Source: Geoalkalibacter ferrihydriticus DSM 17813
GTDB taxonomy: Bacteria > Desulfobacterota > Desulfuromonadia > Desulfuromonadales > Geoalkalibacteraceae
NCBI RefSeq assembly: GCF_000820505.1
Contig: NZ_JWJD01000006.1
Location: forward strand, 111,208-175,207
DNA: 64,000 nucleotides
Reading direction: 5' to 3'
Every line of letters begins with the position of its first letter. Position 1 is the stretch's first letter. Shown one piece after another: positions 42,239 through 49,875 of this stretch. Below the pieces are notes generated by a model. The model was given only the letters and a program-made list of their open reading frames with translations, was not told the origin of the DNA and searched no databases. The translations under genes and the position numbers were made by a program.

Positions 42239-43399
42239 TCAGCGCTTTTTCTGTGTTTCGCTGAGATCCTCGGCATAGCCGGTCAACTCCACATAGCCGC
42301 GACCGCTGATCTTGCGGCCCGCGCGCCTGCCTTCCACCCAGACCGCTCCTTCCCAGTAACGGATGCTGACATCGAGTTCCTGATCCGCGAGCAGGGGCGT
42401 CACCGTCAATTCCAGATTTTCTCCCGGTACTTTCAGCTTCCATTGCGCGGGATAGGTTCCGCCGCGCGGGCTGTGCCAGGTTTTGAGCACCTGTAGTTCG
42501 ACGTCGTCGCGCCGCAGCAGCCGTCCTGTGCCGTCGGGGGTCACCCAGATCCCTTTGCTCGCCGGATCGCTGCCGCCGTCCTGGAGGCGCAACTGGTAGA
42601 ACATCAACTCGTGGTCGTCATCGAGCTGCAGGGCGAACCAGTCCCAGCCCTGCTGGTCGGGGGCCAGAGCGCTGGTGCTCCATTCGCGATCGAGCCAACT
42701 GTCGCCACTGACGGTGAAGGTCTGTCCGTCGATACGCACCTGGCCTTGGGTCGGCAGGCGGGTGAAAGAATAGTAATAGGAGGCGTTTCCGTCCGCGGCG
42801 CTCTTGCGGCTCAGGCCCGCCTCGCCCTGCAAAACCAGGGGTTTGCCCTGGCTCAGAGACAGATCGATGGTCGTCTGCCCGTCGCCTGCCTGCAGGCGCA
42901 TGGGAAAGGTCTGGTCCTCGCCGCTCGCCTGCCAGTCTTCCAGCCACACGCGAAAAGGTGCGGCCTGGGCGCCGGCCAGATCGAGAGCCGCTCGGCTGAA
43001 GCGCTCGGCAGCAAAAAATTGTCGGCCATCGATATCGCTGAGGGCGAAATGGCCCATGTAAATCTGGTTTGCGCCCCACTCAGAAGGGCGATCGAGGGAC
43101 TGCGGGCTCAAGGCCACGCGGAAAAAAGTGAGCTGATAGCCGAAGCGGCGCCCCGCACCATCGCGCAGGTTGCCGGTGTAGTACCACCATTCGGTTTTGA
43201 ATTCGGGATGTGGGCCATGATCCTCGGGAAACACGAAGGGGCGCGGCACCAGGGCGCGTGCGTAGCCCTCATCCTCTTCGGCGCCGAGGGTTTCGGAAAG
43301 GCTCAGGCGCCGTTCGGAGTCAGGGGCCGTCGGGGGATCGCTGCATGCGCCAAACAGCAGGGTCGGTAGCAGGGTCAGTAGCAGCATGGGCCAGGGCAT
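42239..43399 (-). CDS. AttH/CrtC-like lipocalin-type lipoprotein
   Basis: Predicted lipoprotein of 386 residues: MPWPMLLLTLLPTLLFGAC with lipobox Cys19. The mature part has HPEFKTEWWYYTGNL and SGDSWLDREW...GWDWFALQLDD, signatures of the AttH/carotenoid-1,2-hydratase N-terminal (lipocalin-like) family, here without carotenoid genes. ATG 43399 is favoured because GGAGGA sits at good distance; ATG 43405 would overlap the permease stop as ATGA. It is the third gene of an ATPase-permease-lipoprotein operon, where AttH proteins commonly occur and may bind the exported lipid. Confidence 0.88.
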   Translation of the reverse strand: MPWPMLLLTLLPTLLFGACSDPPTAPDSERRLSLSETLGAEEDEGYARALVPRPFVFPEDHGPHPEFKTEWWYYTGNLRDGAGRRFGYQLTFFRVALSPQSLDRPSEWGANQIYMGHFALSDIDGRQFFAAERFSRAALDLAGAQAAPFRVWLEDWQASGEDQTFPMRLQAGDGQTTIDLSLSQGKPLVLQGEAGLSRKSAADGNASYYYSFTRLPTQGQVRIDGQTFTVSGDSWLDREWSTSALAPDQQGWDWFALQLDDDHELMFYQLRLQDGGSDPASKGIWVTPDGTGRLLRRDDVELQVLKTWHSPRGGTYPAQWKLKVPGENLELTVTPLLADQELDVSIRYWEGAVWVEGRRAGRKISGRGYVELTGYAEDLSETQKKR

Positions 43400-43401
43400 G
43401 C

Positions 43402-45945
43402 TCATTCCTCCCGCAGGGCCAGGGCCGGCGAGGTGCGCGCCATGCGCCAGGCCGGATAAAGCCCCGCCAGCAGCGCCGCGACGACTGCCAGCAGCAGGGC
43501 CTGCAGCACAATGTCCGGGGCGAGATAGGTCTGCATGGTCCAGCCGAAGGAGCGGCGGTTGATCACGTGGATCAGCACCAACGCCTGTACGAGCCCCAGA
43601 GGCAGTGCGAGCAGGCCGGCGACCAGACCGATAAGTCCGGTCTCGGCGGTCACCAGCCGCCACACCTGGCGCGGGGTCAGGCCATTGGCGCGCAGCACCG
43701 CCATTTCGCGGGCGCGCTCGATCTGCATGGCCATCAGGGCATTGAGAATGCCGATGAAGGCGACGATGATCACCAGCAGGCGCAGCACGGCCGTGATGGC
43801 GAAAGTGCGGTCGAAGGTCGCCATGGACGCTTCGCGCAGGGAGCGGTTGGAGTAGACCACCACCTGCTGCCGGCCGCCGGCCAGAGCGCGTAATTCGGCC
43901 GCCACCGTTTCGGCTTCCAGGCCGGGCTTGAGATACAAACCGAGGGCGTCGCTGCCGCGTTCGTCCCAGTAGCGCGTGAAGATGTTGCGACTCAGGGTGA
44001 CGCGACCCTGGTCGGAGCCGTAATCCATGTAGATCCCGGCCACCTCGAATTTCACCGGACCGCGATCGGTGCGCAGTTCAAGCAGATCGCCCCGCCCGAG
44101 GCCGCGGTGGTAGGCAAAAGGTTCGGAGACCAGCACCGCCGGCTGGGTGGCAAACGCCTGCCAGATCCGCGTGGGATCGCCGCTTTTGAACTCATAGCCC
44201 GCCTGGGCGCGGGGCGGGATCTCGGCAACGAACAGCTCCAGTGTGCCTTGTGCGCCTTCGAGCAGCAGGTGGCGGGCACGTGTCGCAAGTTCGACGCCCG
44301 GAGCCTGGCTCAATTCTTCAACGAGGCGCGGTTCAAGGGGGGTGCGTCCCGCTTCGAAACCCACGCTCGGTGTGGTGATGTAGATATCGGCGCGCAGATA
44401 ACTCTCCAGCCACTGCGCGACGCTCAGGCGAAAACTGCCGATCATCAGGCCGATCCCGATGGTTGCCGCCACCGCCACGGCCAGGGCCGCCGTGGCCACG
44501 CCGCTGCGGCTGAGCGAGGCGCCCAGGTTGCGCCCGGCCATTTTCCCCAGCACACCGCCCAGCCGACCCAGGGGGGCGGACAAGGCGCGCAGCAGGGCCA
44601 GCATCAGCCCCGGCACGGCCAGGGCGTAGCCGGCAATCACCGCGAACAGGGCCAGAAAACTCAGGATCAGGCTATTGCCGGGCAGAATCAGAGCCAGGGC
44701 GCCGAGTGCGGCAATGATCAGGCCGAGCAGGGCCATCCGCGGGGCGCGGCGGCGTTGCGCGCTTTCCACCGTCGAGCGCATCAGCACCCGGCGCGGCGGC
44801 GTGCGGGTGGCTTCCACAGCCGGGATAAAGGCGGCGGCCAGGGTTGCGCCCACACCCAGAGCCACACCTTTGAGCAGCGACCAGGCAGTAACCTCCAGGT
44901 GCTGGACATGGAGTACGAAATACAGATCATTGATGGTGCGGGTGACGAGGCTGAGCAGTCCCTGCCCGAGCCCCACGCCCAGCAGCAGACCGAGCAGGGT
45001 GCCGGCCAGGCCGATCAGCAGGGCTTCCCCCAGAATCAGGCGGAAAATCTGCGCGCGGGTCACACCCAGGGTGCGCAAAATACCGAGAAGCGGGCGCCGT
45101 TGCAGCACCGCGAAGGTCAGGGTGTTGTAGATCAGAAACATGCCGATGACCAGCGCCAGCAGGCTCATGGCAGTGAGGTTGAGCTGGAAGGCACGGGTCA
45201 TTTGCGCCATCACGTCAGCGCGCGCCGAGGCGCTTACCAGGGTTGCGGCCGGCGGCAGCAGGGCTTCGATTTCAGCCGCCAGGGCCTGGCCTGATGGGCC
45301 TGCGGGCAGGATCAGGTCGATGCGCGACAGCCGTCCGAGCAGCCCCAGGGTTTCCTGGGCGGTGGCGATATCGACGATGATGAGATTGTCCAGGGCGCGT
45401 GCGGTGATTTCGTCGGGCGCGCTCAAAACTCCGGACAGGGTCAGAGAGACGGAGGTGCCCAAGGTATCGACACGCCATGCTTCGTTCAGCGACAGGCCCA
45501 GGCGCCGGGCCGTCGTATCAAGGAGAAAGGCGCTGCCCGGCTCGACGAGCAGGCGGGTAAAGTCGGCGGTGGTTTCCAGGCTGGGGGTATAGGTGCGGAA
45601 TGGTCCGTCGGCGAGGGGATCGATGCCGAGAATCCGCATCGTCAGGCCTGGAACCCCAGGCAGCTCGGCATAGCCTTCGACGATGGGTGCGCTGTGCCGC
45701 ACGCCCGCCTCGACGCGCAGGCGCCGATAGACATCTTCATCCAGACCCTGAGGTCCGCCGATGATCTGATGGGTGGTGCTGCCGCTGAGGGTGTCGGCGG
45801 ACAAGCGAAAGGCGCGCGAGGCGCTGCTGTTGGCCAGATCGATGCCGATAACCACCGCCACGCCCAGCGCCACGCCGATAACGGCAAACAGCAATTGCAG
45901 TGGATGGCGCGCGAGCGAGCGCCATCCGGCACGGGCGAGGATCAT
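43402..45945 (-). CDS. FtsX/MacB-type ABC transporter permease (large)
   Basis: Permease of 847 residues with two FtsX domains and about eight to ten membrane segments. The first segment (about 15-38) is AVIGVALGVAVVIGIDLANS, the first FtsX block lies at about 255-400, central helices at about 405-520, and the last FtsX block at about 725-845. Large periplasmic domains lie between. Such permeases move lipoproteins or lipids from the membrane rather than across it. It overlaps the ATPase gene by 4 bases (ATGA) and the AttH gene follows. Confidence 0.92.
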   Translation of the reverse strand: MILARAGWRSLARHPLQLLFAVIGVALGVAVVIGIDLANSSASRAFRLSADTLSGSTTHQIIGGPQGLDEDVYRRLRVEAGVRHSAPIVEGYAELPGVPGLTMRILGIDPLADGPFRTYTPSLETTADFTRLLVEPGSAFLLDTTARRLGLSLNEAWRVDTLGTSVSLTLSGVLSAPDEITARALDNLIIVDIATAQETLGLLGRLSRIDLILPAGPSGQALAAEIEALLPPAATLVSASARADVMAQMTRAFQLNLTAMSLLALVIGMFLIYNTLTFAVLQRRPLLGILRTLGVTRAQIFRLILGEALLIGLAGTLLGLLLGVGLGQGLLSLVTRTINDLYFVLHVQHLEVTAWSLLKGVALGVGATLAAAFIPAVEATRTPPRRVLMRSTVESAQRRRAPRMALLGLIIAALGALALILPGNSLILSFLALFAVIAGYALAVPGLMLALLRALSAPLGRLGGVLGKMAGRNLGASLSRSGVATAALAVAVAATIGIGLMIGSFRLSVAQWLESYLRADIYITTPSVGFEAGRTPLEPRLVEELSQAPGVELATRARHLLLEGAQGTLELFVAEIPPRAQAGYEFKSGDPTRIWQAFATQPAVLVSEPFAYHRGLGRGDLLELRTDRGPVKFEVAGIYMDYGSDQGRVTLSRNIFTRYWDERGSDALGLYLKPGLEAETVAAELRALAGGRQQVVVYSNRSLREASMATFDRTFAITAVLRLLVIIVAFIGILNALMAMQIERAREMAVLRANGLTPRQVWRLVTAETGLIGLVAGLLALPLGLVQALVLIHVINRRSFGWTMQTYLAPDIVLQALLLAVVAALLAGLYPAWRMARTSPALALREE

Positions 45946-46649
45946 GGCGGGGATTCCTCAAGGCGGCCGTCGCGGATGGTCAGAATGCGATCGGCGCGCC
46001 GTGCCACCTCGGCGCTGTGCGTGACCATGATCAGGGTGGCGCCGTGCTCACGGACCAGGTCATCGAGCAGATCCAGGGCCTGCGTTCCCGTTTCGCCGTC
46101 GAGATTGCCCGTCGGTTCGTCGGCCAGCAGCAGGCTGGGCCGGTGGATGAGCGCGCGGCAGATGGCAATCCGCTGCTGTTCGCCGCCCGAGAGGCGATCG
46201 GGAAAGGAAGAGGCGCGCTCCCGCAATCCGACCTCCCCAAGCAGCTCTTCGGCACGGTGTTTTTCCTTCGCATCGAGACGGCCCTGCAACTCCAGGGGCA
46301 GGAGCAGGTTTTCAAGGACAGTGAGGGTGGGAATCAGGTTGAAAAACTGAAAGACAAACCCAATATGCGCGCGGCGAAACAGGGTGCGCTCGTGCTCGCT
46401 CAGGTGGTTGAGGACGGTGCCCTGGATGATCACCTCGCCCTGGTCGGGCTGATCAATGCCGCTGATGAGGTTGAGCAGGGTCGATTTGCCCGAACCGCTG
46501 CGCCCGAGCAGGGCGATGCGCGCGCCACGGGCGATGCTTACCTCGAGATCGGCGAAAATCGTGCGGGTGCTTTCGCCCTCGCGGTAGCTTTTGCTTAGCC
46601 GACGCAGGTGCAGCAGGGGCGCGGCGATTGTGGCGGGGGTAGAGGTCAT
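45942..46649 (-). CDS. LolD-like ABC transporter ATP-binding protein
   Basis: ATPase of 235 residues in the LolD/MacB class. Walker A GRSGSGKST, Q-loop FVFQFFNLIPTLTVLEN, signature LSGGEQQR, Walker B LLLADEPTGNLD, H-loop MVTHS. It powers the permease encoded 4 bases into its end. First gene of the three-gene operon; repeat copy D lies in its upstream region. Confidence 0.95.
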   Translation of the reverse strand: MTSTPATIAAPLLHLRRLSKSYREGESTRTIFADLEVSIARGARIALLGRSGSGKSTLLNLISGIDQPDQGEVIIQGTVLNHLSEHERTLFRRAHIGFVFQFFNLIPTLTVLENLLLPLELQGRLDAKEKHRAEELLGEVGLRERASSFPDRLSGGEQQRIAICRALIHRPSLLLADEPTGNLDGETGTQALDLLDDLVREHGATLIMVTHSAEVARRADRILTIRDGRLEESPP

Positions 46650-46744
46650 GGCGGTTCCGGGTTTGGTTGGGGAACAGGTTATGCAAAGAGTTTAGCAGAT
46701 TGCGCAGCCCGGTGGGCAACCATTGACACAAGATGAGATCGGTT

Positions 46745-46806
46745 GTAACTATTCAGCTGCAATCCCCAATCGCGCCGCAGGCCTGCGGTGCATGCTGAAC
46801 AGTTAC
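46745..46806 (-). repeat. Palindromic element, inverted and deleted copy D
   Basis: 62 bp beginning GTAACTATTCAGCTGCAAT and ending CATGCTGAACAGTTAC: both ends of the 134-bp element in reverse orientation, with the central hairpin reduced to CCGCAGGCCTGCGG. GATCGG occurs on both sides (46737-46742 and 46807-46812), a possible 6-bp target duplication. Located between two divergent genes. Confidence 0.8.
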
Positions 46807-46864
46807 GATCGGCTTATCGTGGCATATCAGGTCCGGCAGGGACCGGGAAGGTGCGAGGAAGAGC

Positions 46865-48052
46865 ATGTCGGAAAAAATTCTCATTGCCCAGGCGCCCGGT
46901 GCAGAGCGGCAGACACTCAGGGGATTGCTGCGCGAGCAGGGCTATTTTGCCGTTATCGCCGGCAGTCTGGATGCGGCCCTGCGCATGTTGGCGGAAAATC
47001 CTGCCGTATTGCTTCTCGATCCGGATCTGGCCGATGGTGCCGGGCCGCAGTTTTGGTCGGCTTTGGAGGACGGCTGCCGGCAGAGCGAAACCGCCTGTCT
47101 GGCATTGATTGGTGCCGGGCGTACCGCCGGCGCGCTGCATGAGCGTGCGCCTTGGCTAGCCGGCTCTGTGCGTCTGCCGGCCGATCCCGCGGATCTGGCG
47201 GTGCGCGTGCGCGATGTGCTGACCATTCGTCGCCTCGGGCACGAGCTTGCCCTTGCCCACAACATGCTGAGCAAGAAGCAGCGCGAATTCGGCGAAAGTC
47301 TGCGCGCCGCGGCGCAGATTCAGAAAAATCTTCTGCCCCGCCATCTGCCCAAAGTCGAAACCCTCAATTTCGCTTATCGCTTCATGCCTTGCGAGGCCGT
47401 CGGCGGCGATCTTTTCAACGTGCTGCGCCTCGACGAAGACACGGTCATGGCCTACTTGTTTGATGTCAGCGGCCATGGCGTATCCGCGGCCATGGTCGGC
47501 GTTTCGGTGCACCAGAGCCTTTCGCCGCACAGCGGGCACATCGTCAAGCAGCGTCTCGATCAGCCCCCCTACTACCGGATTCCGGGACCGGCTCAGGTCA
47601 TGGCGGCGCTGGAAGCCGAGTTTCCCTTCGAGCGGTTCGATAAATTTTTCACCATCGCCTATCTGCTCATCGATATCCACAGCGGCCGGGTGCGCTATTG
47701 CAATGCTGGCCATCCACCCTCTTTGCTGCTGCGCGCCGATGGTTCGGTGGAGACTCTCGATCAGGGCGGCGGACTCATCGGCCTGAGCGAGGTGGGAGCG
47801 TTCAACGAAAGCGAGGTGCGCCTCAATCCGGGGGATCGCATTTTTCTGCATTCCGACGGGATTGTGGAATATACCAACAGCATGCGTGAGTTTTTCGGCG
47901 AGGAGCGCTTTCTGCGCAAGCTCGGCGAATTCAAACGCCATGAGCTGGGCAAGGTGTGTGACAAGGTCATCGAAGCCCTGCGCACCTTCGGCCGGGGCGC
48001 GCCCCTTGCGGACGACATCACTCTGCTTGGCATCGAATATCGCGGCCGCTGA
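46865..48052 (+). CDS. SpoIIE-type serine phosphatase with degenerate receiver domain
   Basis: Protein of 395 residues. The N-terminal domain (about 1-125) resembles a receiver (VLLLDPDLADG has an Asp at the phospho-acceptor place), but the N-terminal acidic pair is missing, as ILIAQAPGAER replaces it. A coiled linker (about 125-155) precedes a PP2C/SpoIIE domain with metal motifs EAVGGDLFNV, FDVSGHGVSAAM, DGIVEYTNS and ADDITLLGI. It dephosphorylates Ser/Thr, usually of an anti-sigma-factor antagonist; no such partner is nearby. GAGGAAGAG precedes the ATG. Confidence 0.9.
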   Translation: MSEKILIAQAPGAERQTLRGLLREQGYFAVIAGSLDAALRMLAENPAVLLLDPDLADGAGPQFWSALEDGCRQSETACLALIGAGRTAGALHERAPWLAGSVRLPADPADLAVRVRDVLTIRRLGHELALAHNMLSKKQREFGESLRAAAQIQKNLLPRHLPKVETLNFAYRFMPCEAVGGDLFNVLRLDEDTVMAYLFDVSGHGVSAAMVGVSVHQSLSPHSGHIVKQRLDQPPYYRIPGPAQVMAALEAEFPFERFDKFFTIAYLLIDIHSGRVRYCNAGHPPSLLLRADGSVETLDQGGGLIGLSEVGAFNESEVRLNPGDRIFLHSDGIVEYTNSMREFFGEERFLRKLGEFKRHELGKVCDKVIEALRTFGRGAPLADDITLLGIEYRGR

Positions 48053-48085
48053 GATCTTACCCTCACCGGCCTGCCTCTTTTATTG

Positions 48086-48322
48086 TCAATGCTGCCCGCA
48101 ACTTCCGCAGGTGGAGCGTTGGCACAGGGGTTTGGATACGGCCGCTTTGGTGTCGCCGCCGTGGGCGGCCAGGCTGGCTTTGGAGACGTGCCAGTGACCA
48201 TCGATTTCCTGGCCCTGGAGCAGGTTGCGCTTGAGGTTCATGAGGATGTTGACGGTGGTGGTGCCGAGCATTGCGGCAGCTTCTTCGATGGTCACCAGGT
48301 CGTTTTCAGGAGATGTCTGCAT
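48086..48322 (-). CDS. Small helix-turn-helix protein with Cys-rich tail
   Basis: Protein of 78 residues. TIEEAAAMLGTTTVNILMNL is a MerR/excisionase-like helix-turn-helix start, and HWHVSKASLAAHGG fits the wing region seen in such proteins. The tail CQRSTCGSCGQH has three Cys in a C-x5-C-x2-C pattern, possibly a metal or redox site. AAGGAG precedes ATG 48322; the frame continues upstream without meaning. The target is unknown and no phage genes are adjacent. Confidence 0.7.
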   Translation of the reverse strand: MQTSPENDLVTIEEAAAMLGTTTVNILMNLKRNLLQGQEIDGHWHVSKASLAAHGGDTKAAVSKPLCQRSTCGSCGQH

Positions 48323-48388
48323 GGCTGGACTCCTTGCCCTAAAGAGATTACGGCAAGGATTCTTCACGATTCGTGCCTTGTTTTTCAG

Positions 48389-48521
48389 GAGCTGTTCAGC
48401 ATGCACCGCAGGGTGAGGCGGCATCGCGTACGGCAAAAACTCACCTACGGCTCAAACATTTGCCGCAACACTCAACCGCCGCACCCTGCGGTACTCTCGG
48501 ATTTTGCAGCGAAAGAGTTCC
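48389..48521 (+). repeat. Palindromic 134-bp element, copy E
   Basis: Nearly full-length copy: CTGTTCAGCATGCACCGCAG at the left and CCGCCGCACCCTGCGGTACT at the right, with arms of A-type sequence (CCGCAGGGT with ACCCTGCGG; GGCAAA with TTTGCC). The terminal GTAAC/GTTAC have decayed to GGAGC/GTTCC. Lies between tesA and the small helix-turn-helix gene. Confidence 0.85.
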
Positions 48522-48545
48522 ATTTTTTTATAGGTGCTCTAGGTC

Positions 48546-49187
48546 CTATTCAATCGCAGCTTTCTCTTGCGTCACCACATCTTTCACCACCAGCAGAATG
48601 CGCCGCACGATCTCTTCGACGCCCTGGGCATTGGGATGGATGCCGTCGGGCAGGTTCAATTCCGGGACACCGGCCACGCCTTCGAGGAAAAAGGGATAGA
48701 AGGGCACATCGTGCTTCTCGGCAAGGCTGGGATAAAGTGCATCAAATGGGATATAATAATCCCGGCCGAAATTGCGCGGCGCGCGCATGCCGGCCAGAAT
48801 CGGCTGTACGCCGCGCTCACGCAGGCGGGTGAGGATGGCGTCGAGGTTGGCGCGCGTGTGTTCCGGCGCCAGGCCGCGCAGGGTGTCGTTGCCGCCCAGA
48901 TTGACGAGAACGATATGCGGCTCATCGGCCAGAGTCCACTCCAGGCGCGCCAGGCCGCCGGCGCTGGTGTCGCCGGAAACGCCCGCGTTGATTACGCGCA
49001 CTGCACAGCCCTGCTCACGCAGGGCTTTTTCCAGGCGGGCGGGAAACGCCTCTTCGGGGGCCAGGCCGTAGCCGGCGGTGAGGCTGTCGCCGAGCACGGC
49101 CAGACGCAGAGTCTCCTGGCCGGCCAGGACGAGCTGCGGAGCAAGCAGCACGAAAACCAATAAAATTTTCAGCAGGAAGGCAGGCAT
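48546..49187 (-). CDS. tesA: TesA-type arylesterase / lysophospholipase
   Basis: Periplasmic SGNH/GDSL hydrolase of 213 residues. Signal peptide about 1-22 (LLKILLVFVLLAPQLVLAG). Block I LAVLGDSLTAGYG with the nucleophile Ser, block II Gly in AGVSGDTSAGG, block III LGGNDTLRG, and block V DGIHPN with catalytic Asp and His. It cleaves acyl esters or thioesters. The ATG at 49187 shares CATG with the start codon of the divergent ATPase gene, as in the tesA-ybbA-ybbP arrangement of E. coli. Confidence 0.92.
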   Translation of the reverse strand: MPAFLLKILLVFVLLAPQLVLAGQETLRLAVLGDSLTAGYGLAPEEAFPARLEKALREQGCAVRVINAGVSGDTSAGGLARLEWTLADEPHIVLVNLGGNDTLRGLAPEHTRANLDAILTRLRERGVQPILAGMRAPRNFGRDYYIPFDALYPSLAEKHDVPFYPFFLEGVAGVPELNLPDGIHPNAQGVEEIVRRILLVVKDVVTQEKAAIE

Positions 49188-49875
49188 GTCTCAATCCATG
49201 GTTGAAATAACGAATCTCCATTTGAGTCTAGTCGGTGGCGGCGGGCAGGTCAATATCCTGCGCGGCGTCGATCTGCGCGTCGCGCGTGGCGAAACCTTGA
49301 GCATCGTCGGTCCCTCGGGCGCGGGGAAAACCACCCTGCTCATGGCGATGTCGGGGCTGGAACGGGCCACCAGCGGAAGCATACGGGTCGACGGAGTTGA
49401 TCTCGCCGATCTCAACGAGGACGGGCTGGCCCGCTTTCGTCGCGAGCACCTGGGCATCGTCTTTCAGTCTTTTCATCTGGTGCCGACCATGACCGCCCTG
49501 GAAAACGCCGCGTTGCCCCTGGAATTCGCCGGCGACCCCGCTGCCTGGGACAAGGCGGCGGCGGCTCTGGACGCCGTCGGGTTGCGTGATCGCCAAAGCC
49601 ATTTCCCCGGTCAGCTCTCCGGCGGCGAGCAGCAACGGGTGGCCCTGGCGCGGGCCTTTGTCGCCAATCCGTCGCTGATTCTTGCCGACGAGCCGACGGG
49701 CAATCTCGATCGGGACACAGGGGCACGCGTCATGGAGTTGCTCTTCGGTTTGCAGGCCGAGCAGGGCACCACCCTTATTCTCATCACCCATGACGAGGCC
49801 CTGGCGCAGCGCTGTGGGCGCCGCCTGCACATGGCCGACGGACGCTTCCCGGCGTCCGACGCGGGCCGGGCATGA
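49186..49875 (+). CDS. ybbA: YbbA-like ABC transporter ATP-binding protein
   Basis: LolD-class ATPase of 229 residues: Walker A GPSGAGKTT, Q-loop IVFQSFHLVPTMTALEN, signature LSGGEQQRVA, Walker B LILADEPTGNLD, H-loop ITHD. ATG 49186 has AGGAAGG upstream and overlaps the divergent tesA start in the same CATG; ATG 49198 (MVEITNLHL) is an alternative. The permease gene overlaps its end by 4 bases. Neighbours match E. coli ybbA-ybbP. Confidence 0.92.
   Translation: MSQSMVEITNLHLSLVGGGGQVNILRGVDLRVARGETLSIVGPSGAGKTTLLMAMSGLERATSGSIRVDGVDLADLNEDGLARFRREHLGIVFQSFHLVPTMTALENAALPLEFAGDPAAWDKAAAALDAVGLRDRQSHFPGQLSGGEQQRVALARAFVANPSLILADEPTGNLDRDTGARVMELLFGLQAEQGTTLILITHDEALAQRCGRRLHMADGRFPASDAGRA

Noticed and set aside
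42239..43399. Carotenoid 1,2-hydratase (CrtC)
   Set aside because: Only the lipocalin-like fold is shared; it is a lipoprotein in an ABC-transporter operon with no carotenoid genes, which fits AttH better.
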